A stretch of DNA of 64,000 bases, from assembly GCF_003286085.1 (NCBI RefSeq), contig NW_020825289.1, forward strand, positions 9,300,001 through 9,364,000, written 5' to 3'. This document shows, piece by piece, positions 25,291-35,805 of the stretch (within the stretch, counting starts at the first letter, position 1; each line of letters opens with the position of its first letter). Made by a program: the position numbers and the translations under genes. The DNA comes from Drosophila persimilis (lineage: Eukaryota > Arthropoda > Insecta > Diptera > Drosophilidae). The notes under the pieces are model-generated. The model saw only the letters and a program-made list of their open reading frames with translations. It did no database searches and was not told the origin of the DNA.

Positions 25291-28200
25291 GTGGTTTCCA
25301 CGCAAAGTGTGTGTGTTTAACCGGGGTGAAACGGAATTAACCCACATGTACCTAACTACACTCGCATGGGAAGTAAGCGCATTGGCTGCCGTCGAAGACC
25401 ACGGAGCAACAGGAAGAGGCAGTCAGGCATGAGGCAGCTAGGAGGCCGAAGGCTGCGTATCCTTGACAGAATCGAGGACCTGCATCATCGCCAGAAGCAG
25501 CAGAGGGAACAGCCATGCATTGACAGGCTGCCAATGGATGCTGGATGCTGGTCCTGATTCCGATTCTGTGGCTTTACCGAATGGGAAATGGCTCTTCGAT
25601 TTGGTCAGCGTACCTGGCTAAATAGCAGCCTAGAGGAGGAACGGAAGGGAAAAATGGCTGGCAGGATGTTTCAGCAAATTAAATGCCTCTCCTGGAGAAA
25701 CGGCATCAGCTGGCACGTGGCTTTAGCCGCGACGTGGCTGGCAGTTAACGCGGCGACAGACACCGTTGCGTATACGTAGCGTAATATATGTGTGTGTGCA
25801 CGTCACTCGGCGGCTGTCTACCCCCTCATCCCTCTGTCGGTGTCTTTGTCACTGCCCGCCTGCAAAAGCTGAAACGTGTTAAATTTATGGTTTGATTTCG
25901 CTATGGCATTGCCAATATGCCAGGTTGGCGATGCCCGCCCTTAACCCTAATATTTATGGCCAATACGTGAGCACATGTGCCGCAGGAGCTCCTCACGAAA
26001 AATCTCCGCCGCTCGCTGAATGATGACACCATATCAGAGATATGACTCACATCTCTGCACGGAGGAAGGCAACTATGCATACACTCTGAAAAAATCTATT
26101 TAATTCATGCAAGTAAAGCTTATTACAAAAAATTTATCAGAAATACATGACTTCAATATTTTTATAGAATATTCATAATCCCTACAATTATTATTTGATG
26201 ATGTGTTATATAACACAAACTATTTCTAGTTTAGTTTCTTTCAGTTCATGAAAGACTGCATTGGCTTCTACTTAGCGCATTCACCTTTTTGCCGGTCATG
26301 ACTGTATGTGCAAGTGCAGCGCCAATTACTGGCGCTCACGTAAAAATCACGTAAGTTTAAATTCACTTTAACATCATTAAGACAAAGTGCGCACACACTG
26401 CGGTTCTGTTTCGACTTAGAAGAAGGAGCATGAGCTGCAAATGCAGGCCACAGCAAGTGAGCATACGGAAAACAGTCTAATGAAAATTTAAGTGGTGCAT
26501 GCTTGATTTAGCAAATGAGTTAAGTTGAGTCGAGTGGAGTGGAGTGGAGCTTGCCATGTGTGGCTCTATGAGGCTGAGTGCTCGGCTCCAGTCAGCCGAC
26601 AGTCGAAAATAACGTAATTATACTCGTTATGCGGTGCTCGTAGTGTGCAGTAGGAGTATCTGCTTTTTGTACCAATGTATGTATGTAGCAGGCAGAGGGA
26701 AGGGCCCCGATCGCATATATGCATGGGATCTATACGCTTTAGCCCTGTCTACCTCTGAGTATGAACGAGTGCATCCATAGTGATAAATATATTTGAAATT
26801 TACAGTCCAATAATTATTAAACAAAGAGGATTTCTTTGGTAATTCCCGGGTATCGCATAGTCGGAATACAGATTTCTTGGTTTCGTCTTTATTAAATGCC
26901 GCTCATGTAGTTGCAGTGGCTCTATGGCGTGTTTATTGCCACATCGAGCTATGGTTGGAACTGTGCTTAGGGCTGGGGGCTAAAAGGTTCTCCCACTGAC
27001 GATCCATAAATCTATTTATAAACACGCCTAATCTCTGGCTGGGCGCACGGCGCCTTCTTGGACCGCCCGCAGTGCGCTGTTTGAATGCAGAAGTAAAGCC
27101 GATTCTGGTGCTCAGTGGTTGGGTATGGCGTGGTGAGCATTTGGGCAACGGAAGTTTGGCGGACTGTCTCATCTCAAGGCTGGCCATAACCTTTGACCCA
27201 TTAAGATAAGCGGTGGCCATAAACGTGGGCAACAAACAAAGCAGCGAAAATGAATTATTTGGCTGGGAATTTGGCTTTCCCTTCCCAAAGCGAGGCGATA
27301 AGCAGACGGGGTCGGAGGAAGTTGGCTGTGGGGGTTATTCTCATTAGTCCCAAGAACTGTGTTGCGTTATTCTTTCCTCTCCCCCGCTGGTCAACCTCAA
27401 ATCGAATTCCAGCCCCAGATCGAAATGCAAATCATTATTTTAGCAGCTGGGAGTCGCTGCCAGAGTATCTATCTGCCACTGCAGGCGAACGTGCCCCGGT
27501 CGGGTCCACGTCTCATTGCGGCACATTTCGCATAAGTATCGGCAACTCTGGAAACTTATTGATGCGCATAAATCAGTGAGACCCTTCGCCGTGCCCGTGC
27601 CCGTGCCCGTGCTCGTACCGTGCAAGGGCCAGTGCTGAGGCATGCACTCTCTATGCATGCGAAATCACTGCAGTAGAAAATTAGAAGATTTTCGGTTCAG
27701 ACAAGATTCGGTTACAGTGCAGCTCTCTTCATCTCGCTCTCTGTCTGCATGTCCCTCTCGCACGTAACTGCAAATCGTGTGGCAAGTGCAACATCTGTGG
27801 CAATGCTCGCAATGGAGTCATACGGAAAAGCAGCCACCAAAAACGTGACAACGCCAGCAGCGGCGACAGCAACAGCTATAAGAGTTGATGCGACATCTAT
27901 GTAACGTGCCGCACATCTGTTCTCCCGTCGCCCACTGGTCCTCTGCCCACCCCTACCCCGGGGGAATCATTGCAAATTGCAATTAACGTTGGCTGCTCTA
28001 ATTAGCTCAGACGAGACCATACCATACCGGAGCCGACCAGCCTGGAAAGGAAAGGCTATGCCATGGTTCAGTTGGCTTCACTTTGAGAGCATAATTAGCT
28101 TAATTCTTAAAAAACCCCGAAAAACTATACAAGCATAATTTGCTAAAATATTTTTAAACGGCAGCTACTTTAGCGCCAATTAGCTGGACAGAAAGGGCTT

Positions 28201-31008
28201 TGGTGCTGCTGCTGGTCGGGTGGCTGTTTAGAGCCCCCTATCAATGGGTCGTATCATCAATCAAAGGCTTTCCAGGTGTAAAGCACCCAAAATAACATCG
28301 TAGGTAAGTCGGCGAGTGCTTCAGTGAGCTCCTACAGCTGTGTGTGTGTGTGTTTGCGATGGTATCTCTGTCTGGTTGTTGCCACAGATAATTTGTTAAA
28401 AATATAAAAAAGAAGCCAACAAAATGACAAATGAATGGCGAAAGGTAGGTGAAAGGGAGAGTGAGAGCGAGAGCACGCGCGCAAATATTATTCATCCATG
28501 AAAACCAAAGGTAAAAAGTAAGAAGTTATAATGAAATTATGCAATACCATGAAAAGCTTTCATTTAATTCAAAACAAGCTCTTACAAGATTCGTTTCTTT
28601 TGCCACGAAACCCACCCTCGACTTCCCCCATTGAAACTGCAATCCTTTGCATCTTCGACTCCATCTATCACTATGCGTTCCAATCAATCTCGCAATATTC
28701 CTCCCCTCGGCGGCGTTGCACCATCACTTGCTTAACTGTTAGCCTTAACTGATGAATAAATTCCGCCATCACCAACCTTGGTATGTAATTAATTAAATTA
28801 GCTCGGAAAAAATTTTACCGTTTCATTGAATTTAAGTCTGATGAAAACAGTTAAAAATAATAAGCCCACACGCCATAAAAAGGCTTGAGCAACCATATAT
28901 TTCTGTAAATAAATGTGGAGAGGCCGCTGAAACTGGAATGGCGAAATGCCGCCAGTGCAATCAAGCTGGTCACGAATGCGCCACGAAATAATCAGATGAT
29001 AAATACTTTGTATGCAGTGCTGCAGATGCAGATTCAGATACAGATACATATGCAGATCCAGCGGCAGGACCTTTGCTATGTTTGCATTGCAATTGCATAT
29101 TTCGCTCGCACTCCATTTAAAAATAACTTTTAACTTGATTAAAAATGTCGGTGGTGGCGGCTGGGTGGGACGGAGCTGAGCGGAGAGTAGCGGAAACGGA
29201 TGTGAGAACGGGAAGAGCAAAGTGAAATCTTGTGCAATTAACTTAAAGCTAACTTGAGTGGGACGAAAGGACAGGGGTGGCTAAGAGACGGGGGTCAGCT
29301 TCGCTTCAAAAACTAATTGACATCGTTGGCCTGGCAGCCGCTGACAGCTGGCGCTGAGAGTTCTCTACCAGCTCCTCCTTTGCCAGGGTGGTGTGCCGTC
29401 TCCGCATGCTGTTTTTCACTATCAGCCCATCTGGCCTTCTCCTTAAAGGCTCGCAAATATTTTCGCAATCTCCCCACCGCCTCGGATCCATCTGCTGCTG
29501 CGCTGGCAGTTTTAATTTAATTTTACACCGAATTCTGCGCCATGTCGTGACCATCGTCGTTCGTTGCAGGCGCCAATTTTCGCGCGTCCTTTTTGCGGCC
29601 GCACTGCAGATTGCACGGATTGGAGATTGGGAGTACAGAAAGCTAAAGCAGGGTCTGGAGCGACTATTGTCAGTGCCATTAAAAAAGTTAGCCCGATTTG
29701 AGCTTGCACGCTTAATGGCCAAGATTTTAATCAGAAAATGAGTTAAAAGCCAGCTGGCGGCAGTACGAGGAGCAACCCCGAACATCAACATCAACATCAA
29801 CCGTTGACGATATCCTCCGCCGGATTGCCACGGCTGCCGTTGATTATTGTGGCGCCTTTTGCCACAGTTACTTGCACACGTCGCCCACGGCCGCATCGCG
29901 CTGAGGTGCCACAATGGGTTGCCACAGTCGGTAAAAGTTCGGCGCATTACAAAAGTTTTATCTGGGAAGAAAACAAAAAACTGCATTAACCACAGACAAC
30001 ATTTCGGGTAGAATTCATCATCATCCTCTGATGCAGCCCAACTGTCAATCTCACTGGGTAAATGGTGAGCAAAAGTTCACGAAGCTGTGGAAAATCATGG
30101 AGGCAATTCGAGATAAATAAAATTCATCTGGAGTATTACTCAATCACAAATTTACTAAAGCATTTTTTTCGGTTCTCAGTAATTGATGAAAGCAATGAGA
30201 GAAGAAACTTCAACCGAAGTTGAAAGAAAAATGTCCTTGGTGTTTTAATTGTTAAGAAATTTTCAATTTATATTGCAGCCAAGGAAAAAAGTTTATTCTT
30301 CTTGATTATGTCATGGTTTAACTAATGGGAGGCTGGAATTATCATTTATCATTTTTAATTGCCTTTTGAAATAATACCTCTTTACCGCCAACAGCTTCTG
30401 GTCTCAGTATATTTAATTGATCGGATGCTGACTTTTCCGAATTAGACTTATATAGGAACTCGTTCGAATACAAATATCCTTCGTACAGTATAGCCTTCAG
30501 AACGTATTTTTTAATTACCACCGTACTTCTTATCTACTCTTTAAAATAGTTAAATGTAATACAAAAAAAAGCGCCAACATCGTATCAGTACATACATATT
30601 TTTTCCATATCAGTAAATGCTCTGCTATCTATAATCGCTCGCTGGTTGGACACTTATTGGCAGCCTAATGGGGCTGTGATTTACAGTGAGCACTCGAAAT
30701 GGGACTTCAACGCACTTCAGAAGCAATGAGAATCAGAGTTTTCCCTGGGTTTCTCTAATCTCCCGTGGAACATTCGTGTAGGGCCTGACCATAGCCAGAG
30801 GTGGCCGACCGTCAAGAGCAACCTGAAAATGGAATTAAGTCAGTCCTAGTTCCGAGCAAATAGTGGATGCCCATTCGACATTTTTATATGAAACCGAATT
30901 GAAAACTAGAGTACTGGATATGTCAGTGAGGTGGACCCAATGGACCACACGCTGGGGCTTCTACTCAACTCGCCAGCCTTTATTGAATCGGACAATCATT
31001 TGAAGAGC

Positions 31009-31519
31009 TTAAGCTACATCGGGCTGCTGTTGCTGTTGCTGCCCATTCAGCGGCGCAATGGGTTGCAGTGACCCCCATTCCAATGGCTTCCACGTGAGGG
31101 GCTCCATTGGCTTCATGGTGAACAGCGGTGGAAAGGGCGTGAGTGGAGCGCAGTCGGAGCCAGTGCACTGGGTCTGGGACTGGCTAGAATTGCCACTGCC
31201 ACTCTGGCTCTGGCTCTGGGTGCCATTCTCGGAGGTTTGCGTCTGGCAGCCGGGACCGGTCTGGGTCTGGGTCTGAAGGCCGTCGGCTGAGTGCTGCGTT
31301 CCTGCGTCCCCACAGTTGCACTGCACGTCGAGAGGCGCTGCCTGATAAAGGATAAACGTTTACAGGATTGTAGTTTCCCACTGTCAGAGAGCCATGTATG
31401 CTGTTGTTCTACTCAATTTTCATTACATTCAGCCCTGACAGCACGCACAGCCCGGCAATGGCCACGGCAACCACGACGACGACAACTGGCAGAGCGAAAC
31501 TACGTTGGTGGCCTTTCAT
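31009..31519 (-). CDS. Gene C: small secreted Gln/Ser/Thr-rich protein, unrecognised
   Basis: Two minus-strand exons, 31519-31427 and 31341-31009, joined by an 85 bp intron (GTAATG...TTTATCAG, phase 0), give 141 residues. Exon 1 codes a signal peptide with six valines in a row, like the signal-peptide exons of B, D and E. The mature part starts near AAPLDVQCNCG, has repeated Gln-Thr and Gln-Ser dipeptides, a CTGSDC motif, a Pro/Trp-containing segment, and ends with six glutamines. It lacks the C-x21-C ruler of its neighbours, so I do not place it in that family. AATAAA (minus strand) lies at 30984-30979. The function is unknown. The open frame without the intron would stop at once after exon 1, which supports the splice. 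Confidence 0.7.
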
Positions 31520-31574
31520 GCTTAATGGTCTGAGAACAAACTTCGACTGACTACAATCTAGTGTGTGTGCGCAC

Positions 31575-31582
31575 ATTTTAAA
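31575..31582 (-). promoter_or_regulatory. TATA-like box of gene C
   Basis: On the minus strand, TTTAAAAT lies about 34 bp before a good initiator TCAGTC (31550-31545, start A at 31548). The gene C ATG follows about 29 bp later. Confidence 0.6.
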
Positions 31583-32007
31583 GCGTTAACAGCTACAGCT
31601 ACAGCAACAGCAATGGCCACATAGAGAGATAATTGAATGTACGAGTATCGCCGATGTGCGGGCAGCTCGGAGGTGGCCGATATGTCGGCTTACAAATTGA
31701 ATATTTATGTGCCTTTTTCATTCGCACTGATGCCCTCACTATGTAGTTAGGTAGTTTTGCTATAAGATACGCGTAATTTTCACTCAGAATACTTCGTTCG
31801 GTGAATACTTCTCCCAAGGAAAATCCAGAGCTTGTTAATGCTACACATCTTACGTATTTCAGTAGTAATTATTGTTAAATATTCATGAGAATTAATATGA
31901 AATATTACCCTTGTACTCGTATAAACACTGTGTCTATTTGGTTAAGGTCAATTGTGTGGCCCCGGGCGGAATCGAATTGATAGTCGCATGCGATTTGTGA
32001 ATGCTCA
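31583..32007. other. Gap between genes C and D
   Basis: About 425 bp separate the gene C promoter from the gene D polyadenylation signal. I see no gene or clear repeat in it. It presumably holds gene C upstream control sequence. Confidence 0.5.
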
Positions 32008-32030
32008 TTTATTGGATATCAGATTTGGAC

Positions 32031-32952
32031 CTATGCTGCGGCTGGGGTGCCGGCAGCAGGAGTGGTCACTTTACCTGAAGTGCCGGGGGCAGCGGTAGTC
32101 ACTGGGACGGCACTGCTGGCCGGAACGTCCGTTGTTGGAGCCAGAGTGCTGACAGTACTGGTAGGAGCCCCGCTCGAGCTAGCCACGGGGCCGTTGGTAG
32201 AGGGGGAGGGCGCGGCAGTGGAGACGGTGGGGACACCGTACTTAAGACAACTGTCGAGGAGGTCGTATGTGGCGGCCGTGTCACGGACGTAGTTGCTCTC
32301 GGTGGTGTTGGTGCACTGGTATTCCGTGTCCTGAATTGCCTTCATGCTCTCACTTAGGCTGCTGGCCGAGCTGGCGGAATTGGTGGCAATATCGTAGATG
32401 AGGGAGACGTCGCTGTTGGCCTGCGGAGCATAGTTCGAAGTCAGTACAGGCAGGGCCCTGCTCCGCCCTGGCCCTCGGGATCGGTACTCACCGCGTTGGC
32501 GTAGCAGGTGAAGAAGGTGCTCGTGTCGTTGTCGCTGTCGCAGGTGGTGAAGGCACTGCAGAGAGAGGTGACCTCCTGCTGGTAGATCGTCTGCTGTTTG
32601 GCGGCCTGAGCGGTCAGATTGGCCGCCTCTGCGCTGGCGGTATTGACGCAGGACTTGTACGAGCTAGAGAAGGTGGCAGCCACCTCGTTCAGCATCGGCA
32701 GATACAAGCTGAAGCACTGCGTGGTCACGTCGGCCGTGATGGTGGTATCGAAGGTCTGAGCGTGCGCCAGGTATTGGTCCAGGGCGCTCTGCAGTTGCGT
32801 CTGCACGGCTCCCGGCTTGGCCTGCGAATCAATTGGAAATTCTTTACTGCCCTCAATTCCGAGACCGAATGGGGAAGGGAGATGGAAGGGGGGCTAATTA
32901 CTTGGGCGACGAGCACGCTGGCGAGGATTAACACACTGCAGAGAAGCTTCAT
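32031..32952 (-). CDS. Gene D: secreted TsetseEP-like protein with Thr/Ser/Pro tail
   Basis: Three minus-strand exons, 32952-32902, 32821-32492 and 32420-32031, give 256 residues. The introns are 80 bp (GTAATT) and 71 bp (GTGAGT), both phase 0. Exon 1 codes only the signal peptide (MKLLCSVLILASVLVAQ). The full family ruler is present: C53, C75, C105, C111, C123, intron, C163, C185, including the optional C3. CFSLYLP after C1 matches CFARYLP in the head-to-head neighbour E, making D and E the closest pair. After C7 the protein is a Thr/Ser/Pro/Ala tail of about 70 residues, suitable for O-glycosylation. AATAAA (minus) lies at 32013-32008, only 18 bp past the stop. Confidence 0.92.
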
Positions 32953-33004
32953 GTTGTTCGGTGGTTCTGATTTTACTGTCGGTGGCAGCCAGGAAGCTCC
33001 AAAG

Positions 33005-33013
33005 CTTTATATA
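33005..33013 (-). promoter_or_regulatory. TATA box of gene D
   Basis: TATATAAAG on the minus strand, 53-61 bp before the gene D ATG. The D and E starts are 823 bp apart and face away from each other. The shared upstream DNA contains TGATAAG at 33258-33264. Confidence 0.75.
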
Positions 33014-33504
33014 CTTGGTGGTACCGTCGCGACTGGAGGCGGATGATTGATCTGTTCGCCTCGATGAACTTTTGTGAATTTTCGTGAATTTGTTCTGCTC
33101 TGTCTCTGCAATTAGTCTGCGGTTGGGCGGCCATCAATTAGGAAGCATTAAGTTGTATGCGTAATACCCGGAGTCCCAAATTGCTTTGCATGTGCATTTC
33201 AATCGAGTGGATGCCATTCACGTGTCGTCAGGGTCAAATATAGAAAGCGTTAACGACTGATAAGGAATGCGGGAGCGCTTACAATAAAATGTCCATCACT
33301 TTTAACTTGTCCAACGGAATCCGGCAGCTTTTAGGCTTTGTAAAATAGATCTATAGTGGAAGTCGTTGGCTCCAATTATTAGAGGAATTCCCAAAATTGT
33401 TGTAACCCTGGGAATCGAAAAGCATTTCAATCATTCTCAGACTTTCCCTTGGATCTAGTCCATGCAAGTCCCCTATTATTCTCTTTTCATTTATAATAAC
33501 CGTA

Positions 33505-33584
33505 AAGTTATGGGGCCGGAGATGTCTCCTGCTGTGCGTTGCAAACAGCTTACGAATCTTAGAACATTCCACTCAAGGTATTAA
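33505..33584 (-). mobile_element. Worn mini-me-type fragment between D and E
   Basis: Read on the minus strand it contains GTTTGCAACGCA, then GGAGAC, then TCTCCGGCCCCATAA. This resembles the TTTCCGACCCCATAAAG core of the long copy at 59875-60909. It explains an open frame at 33351-33572 that would otherwise look gene-like. Confidence 0.4.
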
Positions 33585-33675
33585 CTTTCTTGTTCTCGCA
33601 CAAACGTATGCTACATATTTTCCACAGTTTTAGGGACACTGAATCGATATTTGCAGACGGTCCGATAAGCCAGCA

Positions 33676-33681
33676 TATAAA
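33676..33681 (+). promoter_or_regulatory. TATA box of gene E
   Basis: TATAAA with an initiator-like TCAGAT about 25 bp downstream (start near 33701), roughly 75 bp before the ATG at 33776. CGATAAG lies just upstream at 33663-33669. A second TCAGTC at 33754 is an alternative start site. Confidence 0.6.
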
Positions 33682-33775
33682 CAAACCATGCATCAATGTC
33701 AGATTACACGGCCAACTTTCGGTGACTTTAGGTGGAAATTTGGCTACTTTTTGTCAGTCGAGCGTTAGCAGAGAC

Positions 33776-34458
33776 ATGACACCTGCGACTATTATCATAC
33801 TGCTGGTGCTGGGTCTGGTCCCTGCGATGTGCCTGGGGGTAGGCTGAAGACGTGACCTTTCTATTTGCGGACAGCCAGTTTACCGAAGGAATTTTTCCTT
33901 GCAGGCAGTAGATGAACAGCCCAAGACTCTGAAGAACCTGTTCTCCTATCTGGAAACCAATGAAACCACCACCAAGCAATGCTTCGCTCGCTACTTGCCA
34001 CAGTTGGAGAGCCAGGGTACCACCTGGTCGAAAAGCTACAGCAGCTGCCTGAAGAAGTCCACAAGTGAACGCCAGTCGCTGGACACGAATGTCAGTGCGG
34101 CGCAGAATCAACTTCGGGAAGCTGCCATGGGCATAAGTGCATTTATAGACCACTGTTTGGATATTTCCGACGCCTTGGACTTCTTCAACTGCTTTGCCAA
34201 AATGGTGAGTAGCCAGCCGGCAAGGTATAGCCTAAATCTAACCCCCATCTGTCCAAGCAGTCCAAGCAGCAGTTGGCCACTGTGTATACTATTTCATACA
34301 ACGCCTCAGAGGATGCCCTCAGCCTGAGCCAGCAGTTGAGCACCATCGATGTGGAGCACTACCTGTGCACGAATCGCACCGAGCACAGCTATGTGGAGGG
34401 GACGGACCGGGTCTTTAGAGACCTGGACCAATGCCTGCAGCAGAGTGAAGAACATTAA
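33776..34458 (+). CDS. Gene E: tail-less secreted TsetseEP-like protein
   Basis: Three plus-strand exons, 33776-33838, 33905-34204 and 34261-34458, give 186 residues. Exon 1 codes a signal peptide (MTPATIIILLVLGLVPAMCLG). The ruler is complete except that the optional C3 is Ser: C47, C69, C105, C117, intron, C157, C179. The protein ends seven residues after C7, so it is essentially the bare domain. At the third exon the sequence TCCAAGCAG is repeated, offering in-frame acceptors that would start the exon at 34261, 34270 or 34273. I chose 34261 because it restores the 35-residue spacing to C6 seen in six other genes. The first donor, GTAGGC, is weak. The gene converges on F, whose stop is 35 bp away. 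Confidence 0.88.
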
Positions 34459-34493
34459 AGCTTGGGTTAATCTACCACACATATTTGTGCTCT

Positions 34494-35080
34494 TTAATAC
34501 AAATAATCGCCTGCGTCGACTCGGCACTGGCTGAGCTCCGTGTAGGCCTCACGCAGGTTTTCAATGTAGTTCTTCTGTGCGTCCAGGGTGCAGAGTAGAT
34601 AGGTGCGATACACATCATCGTAGTCCTCCCGAAGTCGCGTAAGTGCACTGGTGGAATTGTATGTGATTTCGGAGAGAATGTCAATATTGCGACTCCCCTG
34701 CGGCATTGAAATGGTGGATTAGAGACAGAGAAAGAAGTTAGACTCCTACAACTTACATTATCGCTGATGCACTTGAAGTAATCGAGATCATTCTCCAGGG
34801 TGTCACAGATGTGGAGATTGCCACACACTTCACTGGCGCCCAGCTCAATTTGTAGTCGCTCCACCTCCTCGTCTATAGAGAGCTCAATTTTCGTCTCGTT
34901 GGCCGTCTGTTCGCACAGATCAAAGGCATCGGAGAAGGTCAGCGAAGCATTAGCGCAGGCTAAGAGATAGTCATCGTGGCACTCATCGATGGTAATGTCA
35001 GGCATAGGGGTCAGCCAGTCAAATCCCAGGGCCTGCGTCCGCACCGCCCATAGGCCCAGCATAAACAGAGCCAGCCGCAT
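34494..35080 (-). CDS. Gene F: tail-less secreted TsetseEP-like protein
   Basis: Two minus-strand exons, 35080-34757 and 34697-34494, with a 59 bp intron (GTAAGT...GCCGCAG, phase 0), give 175 residues. The ruler is C34, C56, C86, C92, C104, intron, C144, C166, so all optional and core cysteines are present; an extra Cys lies between C1 and C2. No low-complexity tail follows C7. I start at the ATG at 35080 (MRLALFMLGLWAVRTQALG) because it begins a signal peptide. An in-frame ATG at 35131 would add 17 charged residues in front of it, and an initiator-like TCAGTA at about 35125-35120 would leave that ATG outside the transcript. I see no clear TATA box. ATTAAA overlaps the stop codon. Confidence 0.88.
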
Positions 35081-35131
35081 TTGGCGACAGATGGTTTCGC
35101 CTAGTCGCTTGTGTTCTCGTACTGAATTCAT

Positions 35132-35716
35132 TTGGCCGCAGATCTCAAATGCCGCCTCGACGGTGCTGCTGCCCCGATAGCGTACTCAATCCAGTATCTT
35201 GTGTCGCCCGGGAAGTGTCTAATTGATCAGTTCCTAGCAATTCCCCCATTCATTTTATTGTCCCGATCGAAGCCCAACAAATATACAGTCCGGCTTGTTG
35301 AAGCGGAACCCGCGCAACTACTTGAAAAGTACTCAACTGTTAAGCAGAATTACTTTAAAAAACGAGGAATATAATAATGTTTCAAATGTTCTACGATTCC
35401 AGGTCGGACTGTACCACTAACTTACACAATATATGAGTATAGTATCAGCATTTGACAAGTTCAGGTGTTTCTTTATCTCTCCGCTGGCGTTCTCATTGAT
35501 TGCAAGTGTTATTCCGTAGCTCAAACCTGTATAATCCGATCTCTTACACGTTCTGGTAGCCAGTAGACCTCCGACTGAGTTCTGCCCCTTATCTACTTCG
35601 ATTAACCGAATTTCTCAATATACGTCGGCAAGAAAATACTCGTATCCCCAATGTGCAGGCACGGACAACAGCAATTTCGAAGAGAACTGAAAAGTATTCT
35701 ACATTTTAGCAACTGT
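35132..35716. other. Gap between genes F and G
   Basis: About 585 bp between the F start and the gene G polyadenylation signal. I see no coding potential or repeat. It should contain F upstream control sequence. Confidence 0.5.
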
Positions 35717-35805
35717 TTTATTTAGGCCTTATTTCTGGCTTCAGTTTACTCATGGGCGCAATAAATAAATTGGGAATCGTTGAAACAGAGCACGACCTTA
35801 GCTTC

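Larger units (their letters stand above)
9531..30978. other. 21 kb stretch without a supported gene
   Basis: No open frame here has a recognisable domain plus splice and promoter support. The longest, 226 codons on the minus strand at 29306-29986, has an arginine-rich composition typical of chance frames in GC-rich DNA. Visible elements are a (TA)n run near 13717-13736, a 14 bp tandem array at 15426-15478, a short mini-me-related element at 21983-22168, a TC-rich tract at 25239-25290, GTGCCC hexamers near 27587-27617, a TG run near 28340, and scattered TATGTA palindromes. It separates genes A and B from the main cluster. It may be intergenic or part of a long intron. Confidence 0.55.

Noticed and set aside
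29306-29986. 226-codon minus-strand frame
   Set aside because: It is the longest frame outside the clusters, but it is arginine-rich with no domain, signal peptide, promoter or splice signals. Probably chance in GC-rich DNA.
33351-33572. Minus-strand frame that looks protein-like
   Set aside because: Its start overlaps a sequence resembling the core of a mini-me-type repeat.
35081-35131. Upstream ATG of gene F adding 17 residues
   Set aside because: It would bury the signal peptide, and the likely transcription start lies downstream of it.
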